Shown piece by piece: positions 46,318 to 56,537 of a DNA stretch of 64,000 bases. The stretch's first letter is position 1, and each line of letters opens with the position of its first letter. Both the position numbers and the translations under genes were made by a program. Below the pieces are notes generated by a model. That model was not told the origin of the DNA, did no database searches, and worked only from the letters and a program-made list of their open reading frames with translations. This DNA is from Leptospira sp. WS39.C2 (GTDB lineage Bacteria; Spirochaetota; Leptospiria; Leptospirales; Leptospiraceae): contig NZ_CP162142.1 in the NCBI RefSeq assembly GCF_040833965.1, positions 1,637,001 through 1,701,000 on the forward strand. Reading direction: 5' to 3'.

Positions 46318-47550
46318 ATGCAATTAGAGATTGATTCCGCTTACGAAATTCTAAAACCTATCATCAATCATACCCCATTACAATTCCATACCCGTCTTTC
46401 TTCTGTCTATGGTGCTAAAATTTACCTCAAACGGGAAGACTTACAAGTGGTTCGCTCTTATAAAATAAGAGGAGCTTACAATATGATCCAAAGTTTGACT
46501 TTGGAAGAAAGAAAAAGAGGAGTTGTTTGTGCAAGTGCAGGCAATCATGCCCAAGGCGTAGCCTATTCTTGTCAATTACTCCAAATTTTTGGTGTTATTT
46601 ATATGCCAGAAGTGACTCCCAAACAGAAAATCAAGCAAGTACGCATGTTTGGTGGTGAATTCATCGAAATTAAATTAGTCGGCGATACCTTTGATGAATG
46701 CCAAAAAGAAGCAATTCTTTTTGCAAAAGAAAATCAGATGTCGTTTATTCCTCCATTTGATCATTCTAAAATTATGGAAGGGCAAGGAACGGTTGGAAAA
46801 GAAATTTTATCAGAGTTAAGTGGGATTGATTATCTATTTCTACCGATCGGTGGTGGTGGATTATGCGCAGGAGTTGGTACCTACTTCAAAAAACATTCTC
46901 CATCTACTAAAATTATTGGAGTTGAACCCTTCGGAGCACCTTCCATGAAAGAAGCTCTCAATCATGGAAAACCTGTGGTCCTAGATAAAATTGAAAAATT
47001 TGTGGATGGGGCCGCAGTTAAAAAAGTAGGGGATCTCACCTTTCCAATTTGTCAATCCGTGTTAGATGATTTACGCCTTGTTCCAGAAGGAAAGGTTTGT
47101 ACAACAATTTTAAACTTATACAATTTAGATGCGATAGTCAGCGAACCTGCTGGTGCTCTTAGCATTACCGCATTAGATGATTTTAGAGATCAAATTCAAG
47201 GGAAAACAGTTGTTTGTATCCTAAGTGGTGGAAATAACGATATAGACCGTATGCAAGAGATCAAAGAACGATCCTTACTTTACGAAGGTCTAAAACAATA
47301 TTTCATTGTTCGTTTTGCGCAAAAACCGGGAGCACTCAAACAATTTGTGAATGAGATTTTAGGACCAAATGATGACATCGTTCGTTTTGAATTCATTCAA
47401 AAAAATAATAAAGAATCTGGACCTGCGCTCATTGGTATCGAATTAAAATCAAAAGATGATTTTCAAAGTTTAATCAATCGTATGAAAGAATATAGATTGA
47501 ATTTTACTGTCATCAATGAAGACGAAAATTTGTTTGAATATTTAATTTAA
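46318..47550 (+). CDS. ilvA: Threonine dehydratase (threonine ammonia-lyase)
   Basis: 410 residues from the ATG at 46318. The frame is open further upstream, but that stretch is the flaB terminator. The PLP lysine is in VRSYKIRGAYNM, the phosphate loop is GGGGLCAGVG and the C-terminal catalytic motif is ILSGGNNDID. A short C-terminal ACT-like domain is present (FAQKPGALKQFVNEILG), the form found in about 400-residue enzymes. It deaminates threonine to 2-oxobutanoate for isoleucine synthesis. Many leptospires make isoleucine from pyruvate through citramalate, so its role here may be catabolic or redundant. Confidence 0.88.
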   Translation: MQLEIDSAYEILKPIINHTPLQFHTRLSSVYGAKIYLKREDLQVVRSYKIRGAYNMIQSLTLEERKRGVVCASAGNHAQGVAYSCQLLQIFGVIYMPEVTPKQKIKQVRMFGGEFIEIKLVGDTFDECQKEAILFAKENQMSFIPPFDHSKIMEGQGTVGKEILSELSGIDYLFLPIGGGGLCAGVGTYFKKHSPSTKIIGVEPFGAPSMKEALNHGKPVVLDKIEKFVDGAAVKKVGDLTFPICQSVLDDLRLVPEGKVCTTILNLYNLDAIVSEPAGALSITALDDFRDQIQGKTVVCILSGGNNDIDRMQEIKERSLLYEGLKQYFIVRFAQKPGALKQFVNEILGPNDDIVRFEFIQKNNKESGPALIGIELKSKDDFQSLINRMKEYRLNFTVINEDENLFEYLI

Positions 47551-47580
47551 TAAAATATTCAAATAAATTTTTTTTCTTTC
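47533..47580 (+). terminator. AT-rich terminator overlapping the ilvA stop
   Basis: TTTGAATATTT at 47533-47543 and AAATATTCAAA at 47553-47563 form a perfect 11-bp stem with a nine-base loop; a T-rich run follows at 47568-47579. The stem includes the last codons and the stop of ilvA. Confidence 0.7.
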
Positions 47581-47679
47581 AAAAAAGAAAGAAACCATTT
47601 CTGCTAATTCTTTTGATTTTCCTAAAGGATTTTGGATAAAGATCGATATATAGAGTGATCCCATGATCGCCGTACAGCT

Positions 47680-47709
47680 AAAAAACCCGGAGTGATTGCC
47701 GGGTTTTTT
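47680..47709. terminator. Strong symmetrical terminator in the ilvA-metW gap
   Basis: AAAAAACCCGG at 47680-47690 and CCGGGTTTTTT at 47699-47709 form a perfect 11-bp stem with loop AGTGATTG, with A and T tracts that suit both directions. It is about 130 bases after ilvA, which already has a terminator, and 500 bases from metW, so it may end a small RNA. Confidence 0.8.
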
Positions 47710-47798
47710 GCATTAATATGAACTAATTTTAATTAAAAAAATTTAGAGTTAGAGTTTAGGTTTCGTTATTTCTCATTCTATGATAGATAGGTCGTATT

Positions 47799-47851
47799 GG
47801 GTGGCGGGTGGATAACCCCACCCAGTTCGAATTGGGCGGGGATGGTATACC
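47799..47851. repeat. GC-rich stem-loop element, copy A
   Basis: A 26-base palindrome at 47816-47841 has 12 of 13 positions paired including one wobble (centre TTCGAA). Two GGGTGG hexamers upstream (47799 and 47806) can each pair with CCACCC at 47818-47823 instead, and GGTATACC follows at 47844-47851. The shape and part of the sequence recur at 57616-57691. Confidence 0.55.
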
Positions 47852-48209
47852 TTTCGATCTCTACATCGCTTGATTCAAACCAAAATCTAAATTCATAATC
47901 CACATCTAACCAGATTTTATTGATTTTAAATTCGTTTGTTTTGATTCTCTCCTATAATTATCCTAAATTCCATTCTTATGATAATGATGTCTTTGGAAAA
48001 ATATATTGTTAACGTTATCTTAGATACTATTTTATTGTTTAATCTATGTGGCCTAAGTTCTGATTTCCGAGAATAGAACTCTATAACCTAAAGATTCAAA
48101 AAGAATTGAAAAAATGATTTTTGTAACCGAAAAAAAACGAATTCAAAGCTAATTGAAGTTCCGTAATCGTAGTTTCGTTTTACTCTAAAAAAAAGATTTT
48201 TCTGATTTC

Positions 48210-48827
48210 TTAGGCGCGAATTACAAACAATGCAAGTGTTGCATAAAGATTTGGAAATAATTTGATTTGGCGTGTTCTGTTAAAGAATGCTCTGTGTAAT
48301 ATTTTGATACGTTCAAATTCACAGAAGTCTTCAAAATCCTTTCCTGAAAGGTAATGTAAGTTGGGTGTATCATACCAATGGAATGGCATAAGATCTGTCA
48401 CAGGAGTTTTGCCACTGAGTAAAATCGAAGTTCTGATTTGCCAATGAGAAAAATTTGGAAATACGATTATGACTTGTTTCCCGATGCGTAAACATTCTTT
48501 GATGATGTCACCTGGATTTAAAGTTTGTTGTATGGTTTGGTTTAATATGACAAAATCAAAACTATGATCCAGGTGGTGTTTTAAACCATCGTCAATATCA
48601 CCATGATGGACATATAAACTTTTTTTCACACATTGGATGATACATTTATCATCCTTTTCTATCCCTTGGACTCGAACACCTTTGTTTTTCAAAATTAACA
48701 TGAGTTCGCCGTAACCGCATCCTAAATCTAAAACTCGTTCTCCAGGTTTGATGAGATTTGCAATATAAGATATGTCTGGTCTATTTTTTAAGTCTAAACC
48801 CAGTGCTTCATTTGTATGGATGTTCAA
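48210..48827 (-). CDS. metW: Methionine biosynthesis protein MetW
   Basis: 205 residues from a TTG at 48827, with AAGGAGG upstream inside metX. A methyltransferase-like SAM fold starts with [36 protein letters not shown] and [10 protein letters not shown] are typical MetW segments. MetW is found beside MetX in many bacteria and is needed for homoserine acetylation in some, though its reaction is unclear. The start overlaps the metX stop. It is the last gene of the metY-metX-metW operon. Confidence 0.92.
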   Translation of the reverse strand: MNIHTNEALGLDLKNRPDISYIANLIKPGERVLDLGCGYGELMLILKNKGVRVQGIEKDDKCIIQCVKKSLYVHHGDIDDGLKHHLDHSFDFVILNQTIQQTLNPGDIIKECLRIGKQVIIVFPNFSHWQIRTSILLSGKTPVTDLMPFHWYDTPNLHYLSGKDFEDFCEFERIKILHRAFFNRTRQIKLFPNLYATLALFVIRA

Positions 48828-49960
48828 AAGAATCCTCCTTCATCGGTCGCACTTAAAAAATCACGTAAGATCGAATCTTGTTCTTCACTAGGTAATAAAA
48901 AACTATCATGTCCAGCGGGGTTATTCAATTCAATGAAGCTGACTGGAACAGCGTTTACTTCCAATGATTTTACAATTTCTTCTGATTGGTAGGGAGGATA
49001 TAACCAATCGGATGTATATGCAATTACGAGAAACCTACATCTAACTTTAGCTAAAACTTTTGTTAGTTCTTTTCCTGTTCCCAGACTAAAATGATCCAAT
49101 GCCTTAGTGACATAGATATAGGAGTTGGCATCAAAACGATCCACAAAAGATTCCCCTTGGTAAATCAAATAACTACCAACAGCAAAATCTGTAGATTGTA
49201 TATTTCCTTTGGGTGGTTTACGACCAAATTTTTCACGCATCATTTCATCACTCAGATACGTGATGTGTCCCATCATTCGCGCGAGAGCTAATCCTTTGGA
49301 CGGGCGTTTGTCTTGTGTATACAAACCTTGGTTCCAATTAGGATCAGATAAGATTGCTTGCCTTCCCACTTCATTGAATGCAATTTGTTGGGCAGAATGT
49401 TCAGAGGAAGAAGCCATTACGATACAGTTTTTCAAACGGTCAGGGTATGCAACTGACCACTGTAAGGCTTGCATTCCTCCCATAGATCCACCAGCGACTG
49501 CAAATAGTTTGTGAATGCCAAAATGACGCACTAATTTTTCTTGTGCATTGACCATATCACCAATAGATACAAAGGGAAAAGTGGATTGGAAAGTACTACC
49601 CGTTTTTCCATTTTTACTAAGTGGTCCACTCGATCCCTTACATCCACCAATCACATTGGAAGATATGATAAAGTAACGATTGGTATCAAATGCTTTGCCT
49701 GGACCTATGTAATAGTCCCACCAACCAGGTCGTTTATCTCCTTCGTGAAATCCTGCTGCATGAGCATCTCCCGAAAGAGCATGGCAAACTAAAATAGCAT
49801 TGTCTTTTTTTTCATTGAGAGTGCCGTATGTTTCGTAGGCAATCTCAAGAGGAGTGATGGTTTCACCCCCCTCAAGTGTTAAAGATTCAAAAGTGACAAT
49901 ATTTGTCTGTACGACACCTACTGATCCATGAAAAAAATCATTTGTTTCGGAAGTAGGCAT
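48824..49960 (-). CDS. metX: Homoserine O-acetyltransferase
   Basis: 378 residues, alpha/beta-hydrolase fold. Family motifs are [24 protein letters not shown], the nucleophile Ser in [12 protein letters not shown], the catalytic Asp in TSDWLYPP and His in AGHDSFLL. It acetylates (or in some members succinylates) homoserine for methionine synthesis. Gaps of eight bases to metY and an overlap with metW show a tight operon. Acyl preference cannot be decided from the sequence by eye. Confidence 0.92.
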   Translation of the reverse strand: MPTSETNDFFHGSVGVVQTNIVTFESLTLEGGETITPLEIAYETYGTLNEKKDNAILVCHALSGDAHAAGFHEGDKRPGWWDYYIGPGKAFDTNRYFIISSNVIGGCKGSSGPLSKNGKTGSTFQSTFPFVSIGDMVNAQEKLVRHFGIHKLFAVAGGSMGGMQALQWSVAYPDRLKNCIVMASSSEHSAQQIAFNEVGRQAILSDPNWNQGLYTQDKRPSKGLALARMMGHITYLSDEMMREKFGRKPPKGNIQSTDFAVGSYLIYQGESFVDRFDANSYIYVTKALDHFSLGTGKELTKVLAKVRCRFLVIAYTSDWLYPPYQSEEIVKSLEVNAVPVSFIELNNPAGHDSFLLPSEEQDSILRDFLSATDEGGFF

Positions 49961-49968
49961 AGTCTTAA

Positions 49969-51273
49969 TCAGATATTTTTTAATGCCTCTTCTAAGTCTA
50001 CAAGAATGTCATCAAGGTTTTCTAAACCAACGCTGAGACGGACAAATCCTGGAGTTACTCCAGCAGAGATTTGTTCTTCACCAGTTAATTGTTGGTGTGT
50101 TGTTGAAGCAGGGTGTATTGCCAAAGATTTCGCATCACCGATGTTAGCGAGTAAGCTAAAAAGTTCAAGACCATCAATGAATTTTTTTGCTTTATCCACT
50201 CCACCTTTAATTTCAAAACCTACGATTGCTCCAAACAGTCCACGTTCATGGTATTTTTTTGCAGTCGCATAATTTTTGTCAGTAGGGAGCCCTGGGTAAT
50301 TGACCCATTCTATTTTTGGGTGTTTTTGCAAAAATTCAGCTACTTTTAATGCATTATAAGAATGACGTTCCATTCTAAGAGGGAGAGTTTCCACTCCTTG
50401 TAAAATTTGCCATGCATTGAAAGGTGAGATTGCAGGACCAAGGTCACGTAATCCTTGCACACGTGCTTTCAGAATAAATGCAATGTTGACTCCGCCAAAT
50501 GGTTCAAATTTTCCAAATACATCCCAAAATTTGAGTCCATGATAGGAAGGATCTGGTTCCGTAAAGTTTTTAAATTTTCCATTCCCCCAATTAAAACTTC
50601 CTCCATCGATGATGATACCTCCAATCGATGTTCCATGTCCTCCTAGAAACTTGGTTAATGAATGTACAACTATATCTGCACCATGTTTCAGTGGGTTCAC
50701 TAAATATGGTGAAGGCATTGTGTTATCAATAACGAGTGGAACTCCCACTTCTTTTGCAACTTTACTAACGGCTGCTATGTCAAGCGTGTCGAGTTTGGGA
50801 TTTCCCAAAGTTTCTGCATAAAAAGCGCGAGTTTTATCATTGGAAGCTTTTTTGAAATTTTCTGGATTTGATGCATCAACAAAGTGAACTTTGATTCCTA
50901 ATTTCGGAAATGTATAATGAAGAAGGTTGTATGTTCCACCATATAACGAAGAAGAAGCTACGATTTCTTGTCCAGCTTCAACGATATTGAGTAATGCTAA
51001 CATTTCGGCACTTTGGCCTGATGCTGTGGCTAATGCTGCCACTCCACCTTCTAAAGCCGCCACTCGTTTTTCCAACACATCAGTGGTTGGATTCATAAGT
51101 CTTGTGTAGATGTTTCCAAACTCTTGCAGACCAAATAATCTAGCTGCATGGTCAGTGTCCTTAAAAACATAGGACGTAGTTTGGTACAAAGGCACTGCAC
51201 GTGATGTAGTGGTTGGATCTGGCTCTTGGCCTCCGTGAAGTGCGATGGTTTCTGGTTTGTATTGACGTGGCAT
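49969..51273 (-). CDS. metY: O-acetylhomoserine sulfhydrylase
   Basis: 434 residues, Cys/Met-metabolism PLP family of the longer MetY type. Seen: [63 protein letters not shown] and the PLP lysine in [11 protein letters not shown]. It makes homocysteine directly from acetylhomoserine and sulphide. GGGGGAA precedes the ATG. As first gene it sets the expression of metX and metW; I could not identify a SAM riboswitch in the short leader. Confidence 0.93.
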   Translation of the reverse strand: MPRQYKPETIALHGGQEPDPTTTSRAVPLYQTTSYVFKDTDHAARLFGLQEFGNIYTRLMNPTTDVLEKRVAALEGGVAALATASGQSAEMLALLNIVEAGQEIVASSSLYGGTYNLLHYTFPKLGIKVHFVDASNPENFKKASNDKTRAFYAETLGNPKLDTLDIAAVSKVAKEVGVPLVIDNTMPSPYLVNPLKHGADIVVHSLTKFLGGHGTSIGGIIIDGGSFNWGNGKFKNFTEPDPSYHGLKFWDVFGKFEPFGGVNIAFILKARVQGLRDLGPAISPFNAWQILQGVETLPLRMERHSYNALKVAEFLQKHPKIEWVNYPGLPTDKNYATAKKYHERGLFGAIVGFEIKGGVDKAKKFIDGLELFSLLANIGDAKSLAIHPASTTHQQLTGEEQISAGVTPGFVRLSVGLENLDDILVDLEEALKNI

Positions 51274-51426
51274 AGATTCCCCCGATGGTATCGCCTACTT
51301 TTCACCAGCTTTCTTAATTGTCAATAAAATCTCCAATAAAATAGAATAAATATCTGCTTTATTGGATGATTCCGTTTGAGATTATTTCTTATTTTCAAGG
51401 GAAAACCTTACGATAATGAACGTATC

Positions 51427-53025
51427 GTGGGCCAATCTTTTCGTACCTTAAGCATAGTATTTGTCTTTCTAAGCCTAGTCACAAGCCTACGAGCACAAGT
51501 TTGGGTTCCCACTGGCACTGAATCGAGAAGGTCTTCTGCCTTACAATTTGATGCCGGAGGTTCCAGTTTCCAGAAAGACTATTATGGATATGTTTCCCCA
51601 AACTTTACCTACAACCATGGGAATCAATTTGGGTATTCGTTTTCTTTACCCATAAATGTCCTAGCAGTAGACAAAGAACCAATCCAATTAGATAGCAAAG
51701 CAGGCAAAATCCGTGAGATGGATTATAATAGCCGCAATGATTACGCAAGAGTTCTTAATTATATTTCGTATGGAACCTATAACCAACAAATTCCAGGAAA
51801 GGTAACCTATTCAGCTTACACAGGTAAAATGGTCGATGGATACATTGGACACGGAACCATTGTTAATAAATACCAGAGTTCTTCCCGCTTTGATTCCTAT
51901 AACCCTGGGGTGATGGCTGACTTAAATACAGATTATGGCGGGGTACAATATTTTGCCAATTCTGTTGTCAATTTTGAAGTAAATGCTGCTCGAGTTTATA
52001 TCAAACCACTTGCGATTGGCAGGTCACTTTACTCATTATTTGATAAATCTGCAGATTTAGTTTATCTTATGAACCTCCGTGGCAATGTTCTTGATGAATC
52101 GGGACGGCTCAGTGTTGAAGAAGAAGCTGGAGCAGAAGAAATCCAAAAGAAAAAAGCAGAAGACCTTAGTAAAAAAGAAATTCGACCAATCAGCAAAGAT
52201 TCGAGAATGGAACTAGTAGACAATGATCCATGGTACAATCGTTTAACGATAGGGTATACACAAGCATGGGATAGACAAGCTCCTGTACAAATGTCTTATA
52301 ATACAAATGGTTCTCCCGTTACAGAAAAAAAATTAGACAATCCCAAAACAACTGAAGTCACAAGGGCCTCAATAGAAGGGATGGATATAGAATACCGATT
52401 ATTAAATTTACCATTTGTAGAATTCACACCTTATGTTGATTTTAATAAAATCAAAGGTTTAGACGGGGCACAAGGTGCTCATTATGGCAGTATCTTTCGT
52501 TTAGGAACCAAAGATCTCAATATCATCCTAAAACCTGAATTTCGCCAAATGACTGCAAATTATGCACCCATGTATTTTGATAGTTTTTATGAAGTGGAAC
52601 GATTTCAAAAATTTCCAGTATCAGCGCCCATCCGACCAAAATACGATTATTTAGAAAACCAATCCAATGCAAAAGTAACGGGTTATTATCATACGATTTA
52701 TGTAAATTTTTACCATCTGGGATTTGAGTTTGCTGTTGAAGATTATGGAATCAAGGAAAACAAACGAGTGTTTGCTGCAGCTTACATACCACTAGGTTCT
52801 TCATTTTTAATGTCATTTTATTATACCAAAAAAGGTTTTGAATCACAAGGGAAAGCCTTTGAGCTCGATAACAATACACAAGCAGCTGCAGAAATATCGA
52901 AAGCCTTTGGACCTATTGTTTTAAGGGTTCAAAATTATCGAAAGTATTACCTAGACTCAAGTGAAAAGACCTTCCTTAGTATAGATGAAATCCGTTTTTT
53001 AGTCTCTGGTGGAATTAGTTTTTAA
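51427..53025 (+). CDS. Putative outer-membrane beta-barrel protein
   Basis: 532 residues if the GTG at 51427 is used, which gives a clean signal peptide (FRTLSIVFVFLSLVTSLRA then Gln); a TTG at 51376 is the other candidate. The mature chain is rich in Tyr, Asn, Gly and alternating hydrophobic strands and ends in GGISF, a terminal Phe as in outer-membrane barrels. A charged helical insert (EEEAGAEEIQKKKAEDLSKK) lies around residues 250-270. I do not recognise the family. A barrel, porin or surface protein is the best reading. It overlaps the convergent rsmE by 11 bases. Confidence 0.7.
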   Translation: MGQSFRTLSIVFVFLSLVTSLRAQVWVPTGTESRRSSALQFDAGGSSFQKDYYGYVSPNFTYNHGNQFGYSFSLPINVLAVDKEPIQLDSKAGKIREMDYNSRNDYARVLNYISYGTYNQQIPGKVTYSAYTGKMVDGYIGHGTIVNKYQSSSRFDSYNPGVMADLNTDYGGVQYFANSVVNFEVNAARVYIKPLAIGRSLYSLFDKSADLVYLMNLRGNVLDESGRLSVEEEAGAEEIQKKKAEDLSKKEIRPISKDSRMELVDNDPWYNRLTIGYTQAWDRQAPVQMSYNTNGSPVTEKKLDNPKTTEVTRASIEGMDIEYRLLNLPFVEFTPYVDFNKIKGLDGAQGAHYGSIFRLGTKDLNIILKPEFRQMTANYAPMYFDSFYEVERFQKFPVSAPIRPKYDYLENQSNAKVTGYYHTIYVNFYHLGFEFAVEDYGIKENKRVFAAAYIPLGSSFLMSFYYTKKGFESQGKAFELDNNTQAAAEISKAFGPIVLRVQNYRKYYLDSSEKTFLSIDEIRFLVSGGISF

Positions 53026-53731
53026 ATAGAATATATAATAGAGATGAAAAAGCAAATTCTGTCCGTAGGTTTATATTCCCTAAGCTTACGATTTTAAATT
53101 TTTGTTTCTGAAAAAATTCCATATCCATTACTTTCCAACCAGATTCGGGTCCAAAAACAAATAAAGATGTATCGTTGGAGATATTTGTTTGGATCAATTC
53201 CTTTACATCTAAATTTCCACTTCGATCTAAAATAAATACATCACCTTCCCATGATTCCAAATAGGTTCGCCAATTTTCTTTTTGTCCAAATTTGATGGAA
53301 GGATTGTGGAAATTTCCAGTTTGGCTCATCCCAGTATATATTTCTTTTTCCCATTCATTGGTGTAAATAGGGGAAGTCCAATATTCCTTATTTTTTGTTT
53401 CTGTTGCAAAAAAACTAAGTGAGTTGATACCGTATGCACCCGCTAGGTGAAGGATTTTTTTTGTTGTTTGGGGACGTGGTAAAGAAAAAAAACAATTGGA
53501 TTTTAATCTCGAAAATAAAAAGGAAATGTTTTCCTTCAGTTGAATCTTGACTTCTGTATCCTTCAACTCACTTATGAGAAACGTAAAATTCCCGAGATTG
53601 GGAACCACGACTTGGATCGTTTCACCAACTTCTTTTTTTAGAATGGTTTTGATATGTATAAAACGCCCATCGCGAAGGATCACTGAATTGTTATTATGCA
53701 ATTCCTCTTTCGGTACAATTACCCAATTCAA
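53015..53731 (-). CDS. rsmE: Divergent 16S rRNA uridine-1498 methyltransferase, RsmE-like
   Basis: 238 residues from a TTG at 53731. The C-terminal SPOUT knot is recognised by VFGPESGWKVMDMEFF and SLGNINLRTEFAF, which match GPEGGW and SLG-ILRTETA of RsmE. The changes GPESG and NLRTEFA are non-standard, and the N-terminal PUA-like domain is short. The fold assignment is good, but activity on U1498 is an inference. The 3' end overlaps the outer-membrane gene by 11 bases, and it starts three bases after the zinc-ribbon gene. Confidence 0.75.
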   Translation of the reverse strand: MNWVIVPKEELHNNNSVILRDGRFIHIKTILKKEVGETIQVVVPNLGNFTFLISELKDTEVKIQLKENISFLFSRLKSNCFFSLPRPQTTKKILHLAGAYGINSLSFFATETKNKEYWTSPIYTNEWEKEIYTGMSQTGNFHNPSIKFGQKENWRTYLESWEGDVFILDRSGNLDVKELIQTNISNDTSLFVFGPESGWKVMDMEFFQKQKFKIVSLGNINLRTEFAFSSLLYILFKN

Positions 53732-53734
53732 TCT

Positions 53735-54226
53735 TTAAATCTCAAAACTTGGTTTATCAGGAGTCGGAGGATATTCTTCTTCCATAGAATCTAAAGGAGG
53801 TTCTTCGAAATTGGGAGGAGGCAATTCCAAAGGAGATTCTCCTTCCCAATTTGGTTCTTTTTCAATGTTCGTATGGTTTTTGTTTGGTTCCGCCAAAGAC
53901 CATTTCCAAATGTACATAAACAAAATGGCAAACATAAGTATTGGAATTAAAGAGAACTTAAATTTATCCTGCTTTTGTTTTGATTTGAAATAATCAATTG
54001 GAGCGTACATCAGATCAATGAATAGATCTTTGTAGTTTTGGATGGAAGGTTGGAATGAAAAGGAAGGGATTTCTTTTTCGTATGAAGTGAATTTAGAATC
54101 AATTTCTAAATCAGGGTCAAATGTAAATCGATGAGAACAAACTGGACATTGAACCAAAATGGTTCCCTGTGTAGCAGGGAACCGTAACATCGTGGAACAA
54201 TTCGGACATTGTTTTACGCGATTCAA
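53735..54226 (-). CDS. Zinc-ribbon protein with one membrane helix
   Basis: 163 residues from a TTG at 54226. The N-terminus has a zinc ribbon, CPNC and 17 residues later CPVC, like the MJ0042-type motif. A basic stretch precedes one membrane helix (about 95-115, LIPILMFAILFMYIWKW). The tail is acidic and proline-rich (EGESPLELPPPNFEEPP). The cytoplasmic ribbon and an external tail suggest a small membrane-bound regulator or scaffold. No function is known to me. It lies between the coiling-like gene and rsmE with tight spacing. Confidence 0.75.
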   Translation of the reverse strand: MNRVKQCPNCSTMLRFPATQGTILVQCPVCSHRFTFDPDLEIDSKFTSYEKEIPSFSFQPSIQNYKDLFIDLMYAPIDYFKSKQKQDKFKFSLIPILMFAILFMYIWKWSLAEPNKNHTNIEKEPNWEGESPLELPPPNFEEPPLDSMEEEYPPTPDKPSFEI

Positions 54227-54244
54227 TTAAGAACCTGTATGTTC

Positions 54245-55090
<846 letters not shown>

Positions 55091-55200
55091 CTAAAAGGTT
55101 AATTTGAGGATACCAAGGAACGTCCCATGGGCGTAAACAAATATCCTGTAAATAGTATCGGTAAAATCCTGAAGAAGATTGAAGCCGAATCTCTCTCTTT

Positions 55201-56451
55201 TTAGTGTTTCCATCCAAAATCTGGAAAGGATTCCAAATAAAATCGTAGACCGGGAGCAGTCAACTGTTCCAGTTCTTTCCAATTTTTTGTGATCCAGCGC
55301 CTTTCCACATAATCACAATAGTCCTTTAGATTCCTTCCCGAAGCACCCTCTAACAAATCAGCAACTTGTTCACGGTCATTTTGGCTGAGTTGTTTTGCAT
55401 AACCTTCCAATATTTTTGTCCTTTCTTCACGGTTTGGCAAGGGAAATCTGATTTTTCGATCAAAACGTGACAAAAGAGCCGAGTCTAGGTCGTCTTTTCG
55501 ATTGGTTGCACCAATTGTGATGGTTCCTGTTTTTTCGGCAAATCCATCCAGTTTTCGGAGTAAAACGCTAAGGAGGTTTCTTGTGGCCTCAAATAATCCA
55601 TCTTCTCTGGATGTTGCAAGGGAATCGATTTCATCTAAAAATAACATACATTTGGGAAATAAAGCGGCAGCATCAAAGACCATTGCAAGGTTTTGAGAAG
55701 ATTCTCCATAATACTTACTCAATATCGATTCAATGGGAACATAGACCATGGGGACTCCACAGAGATGAGCGACAATTTTTGCCATACTCGTTTTTCCGAC
55801 ACCTGGTTCTCCTTCAAATAAAACAGCTCTTGGAAGATTCCCTGTGGGTTTTTTTCGGGTGAGTTTTGTAATTTCAAGGAAAGGTTCAGGTCGTTTCAAA
55901 GGGTAAACTAAACTTTCAAGGATTTGTTCTTTTACCGAATCATATCCAAAAACAGAATCAAAACCTAGTTCGTTTCCTTTTGCTTTTTCAAGGATTGGGT
56001 CATATACTTCCACTCCGAGAGGTTCTAAAATGGACCTAGGGTCTTTTGTTGTTCCACCATCTAATTTTAGAAATTGAAAAAGATGTATGATGGTTTGGAC
56101 TTCTTTTGTAGAAAAATCACCCAATTTGGAACATTCAACTTTCAAATCTGATTTAAAGGAAAAACGGATCCGAAACCTTGTAGATAAATTCTTTTGGGGT
56201 TCGAAGAGATTCTCACCTAAAGTTTGTAAGCTTAGATAACCATCTTCAAAATTATAGATTCGGAAGTTTTCAATGTAATTGCGTACGATGCCAAGACTAT
56301 CTAAGATTTTTTCTTTTCCGACTGCTTCTTGGCGGAACCGAAAGATTGTTTCATCTTTTTCCTGAACAAATTGGTAGTTTGCCTGTTTCAGTTCCGTAGC
56401 AAAAAGTTCCTTGGTCTTAAAAAAATCCAGAGCAGGGGTAGAATTGGACAT
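55201..56451 (-). CDS. AAA-family ATPase
   Basis: 416 residues from the ATG at 56451; a TTG at 56487 would add 12 residues. The first 185 residues are specific to this protein and unassigned. The AAA module follows with Walker A GEPGVGKTSMAK, Walker B MLFLDEIDSLA, sensor 1 ITIGATNRKDD, and the arginine-finger region LLSRFDRKIRFP. A short C-terminal helical lid ends it. It resembles the katanin/spastin/FtsH type of single AAA module. A remodelling role is likely; the substrate is unknown. Its neighbours are fliN (divergent) and the coiling-like protein (downstream). Confidence 0.8.
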   Translation of the reverse strand: MSNSTPALDFFKTKELFATELKQANYQFVQEKDETIFRFRQEAVGKEKILDSLGIVRNYIENFRIYNFEDGYLSLQTLGENLFEPQKNLSTRFRIRFSFKSDLKVECSKLGDFSTKEVQTIIHLFQFLKLDGGTTKDPRSILEPLGVEVYDPILEKAKGNELGFDSVFGYDSVKEQILESLVYPLKRPEPFLEITKLTRKKPTGNLPRAVLFEGEPGVGKTSMAKIVAHLCGVPMVYVPIESILSKYYGESSQNLAMVFDAAALFPKCMLFLDEIDSLATSREDGLFEATRNLLSVLLRKLDGFAEKTGTITIGATNRKDDLDSALLSRFDRKIRFPLPNREERTKILEGYAKQLSQNDREQVADLLEGASGRNLKDYCDYVERRWITKNWKELEQLTAPGLRFYLESFPDFGWKH

Positions 56452-56537
56452 AAAGAACAAAATAGGGAAGATTGGCTTTTTTTTCAAGGAAGGATTTTGA
56501 TTTCCTCCGACGAATACATTGTAGAGGTTGTAGGATT

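Larger units (their letters stand above)
47551..48209. other. Long non-coding gap between ilvA and metW
   Basis: This is the only gap over 300 bases. No credible ORF is seen on either strand. It holds a small AT hairpin (TTTCTTTC/GAAAGAAA at 47573-47594), a strong symmetrical terminator (47680-47709), a GC-rich stem-loop element (47799-47851) and about 350 bases of AT-rich sequence (47852-48209) in which I see nothing clear. The flanking genes converge on it. Confidence 0.7.

Noticed and set aside
47799..47851. Integron attC site reading of the stem-loop elements
   Set aside because: Length and foldback shape fit, but I found no GTTRRRY/RYYYAAC core pair at either element and no integrase in the window.
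51274..51426. SAM riboswitch upstream of metY
   Set aside because: The leader on the minus strand is short and I could not build the helices of any known SAM riboswitch class; only a TTGACA box is evident.
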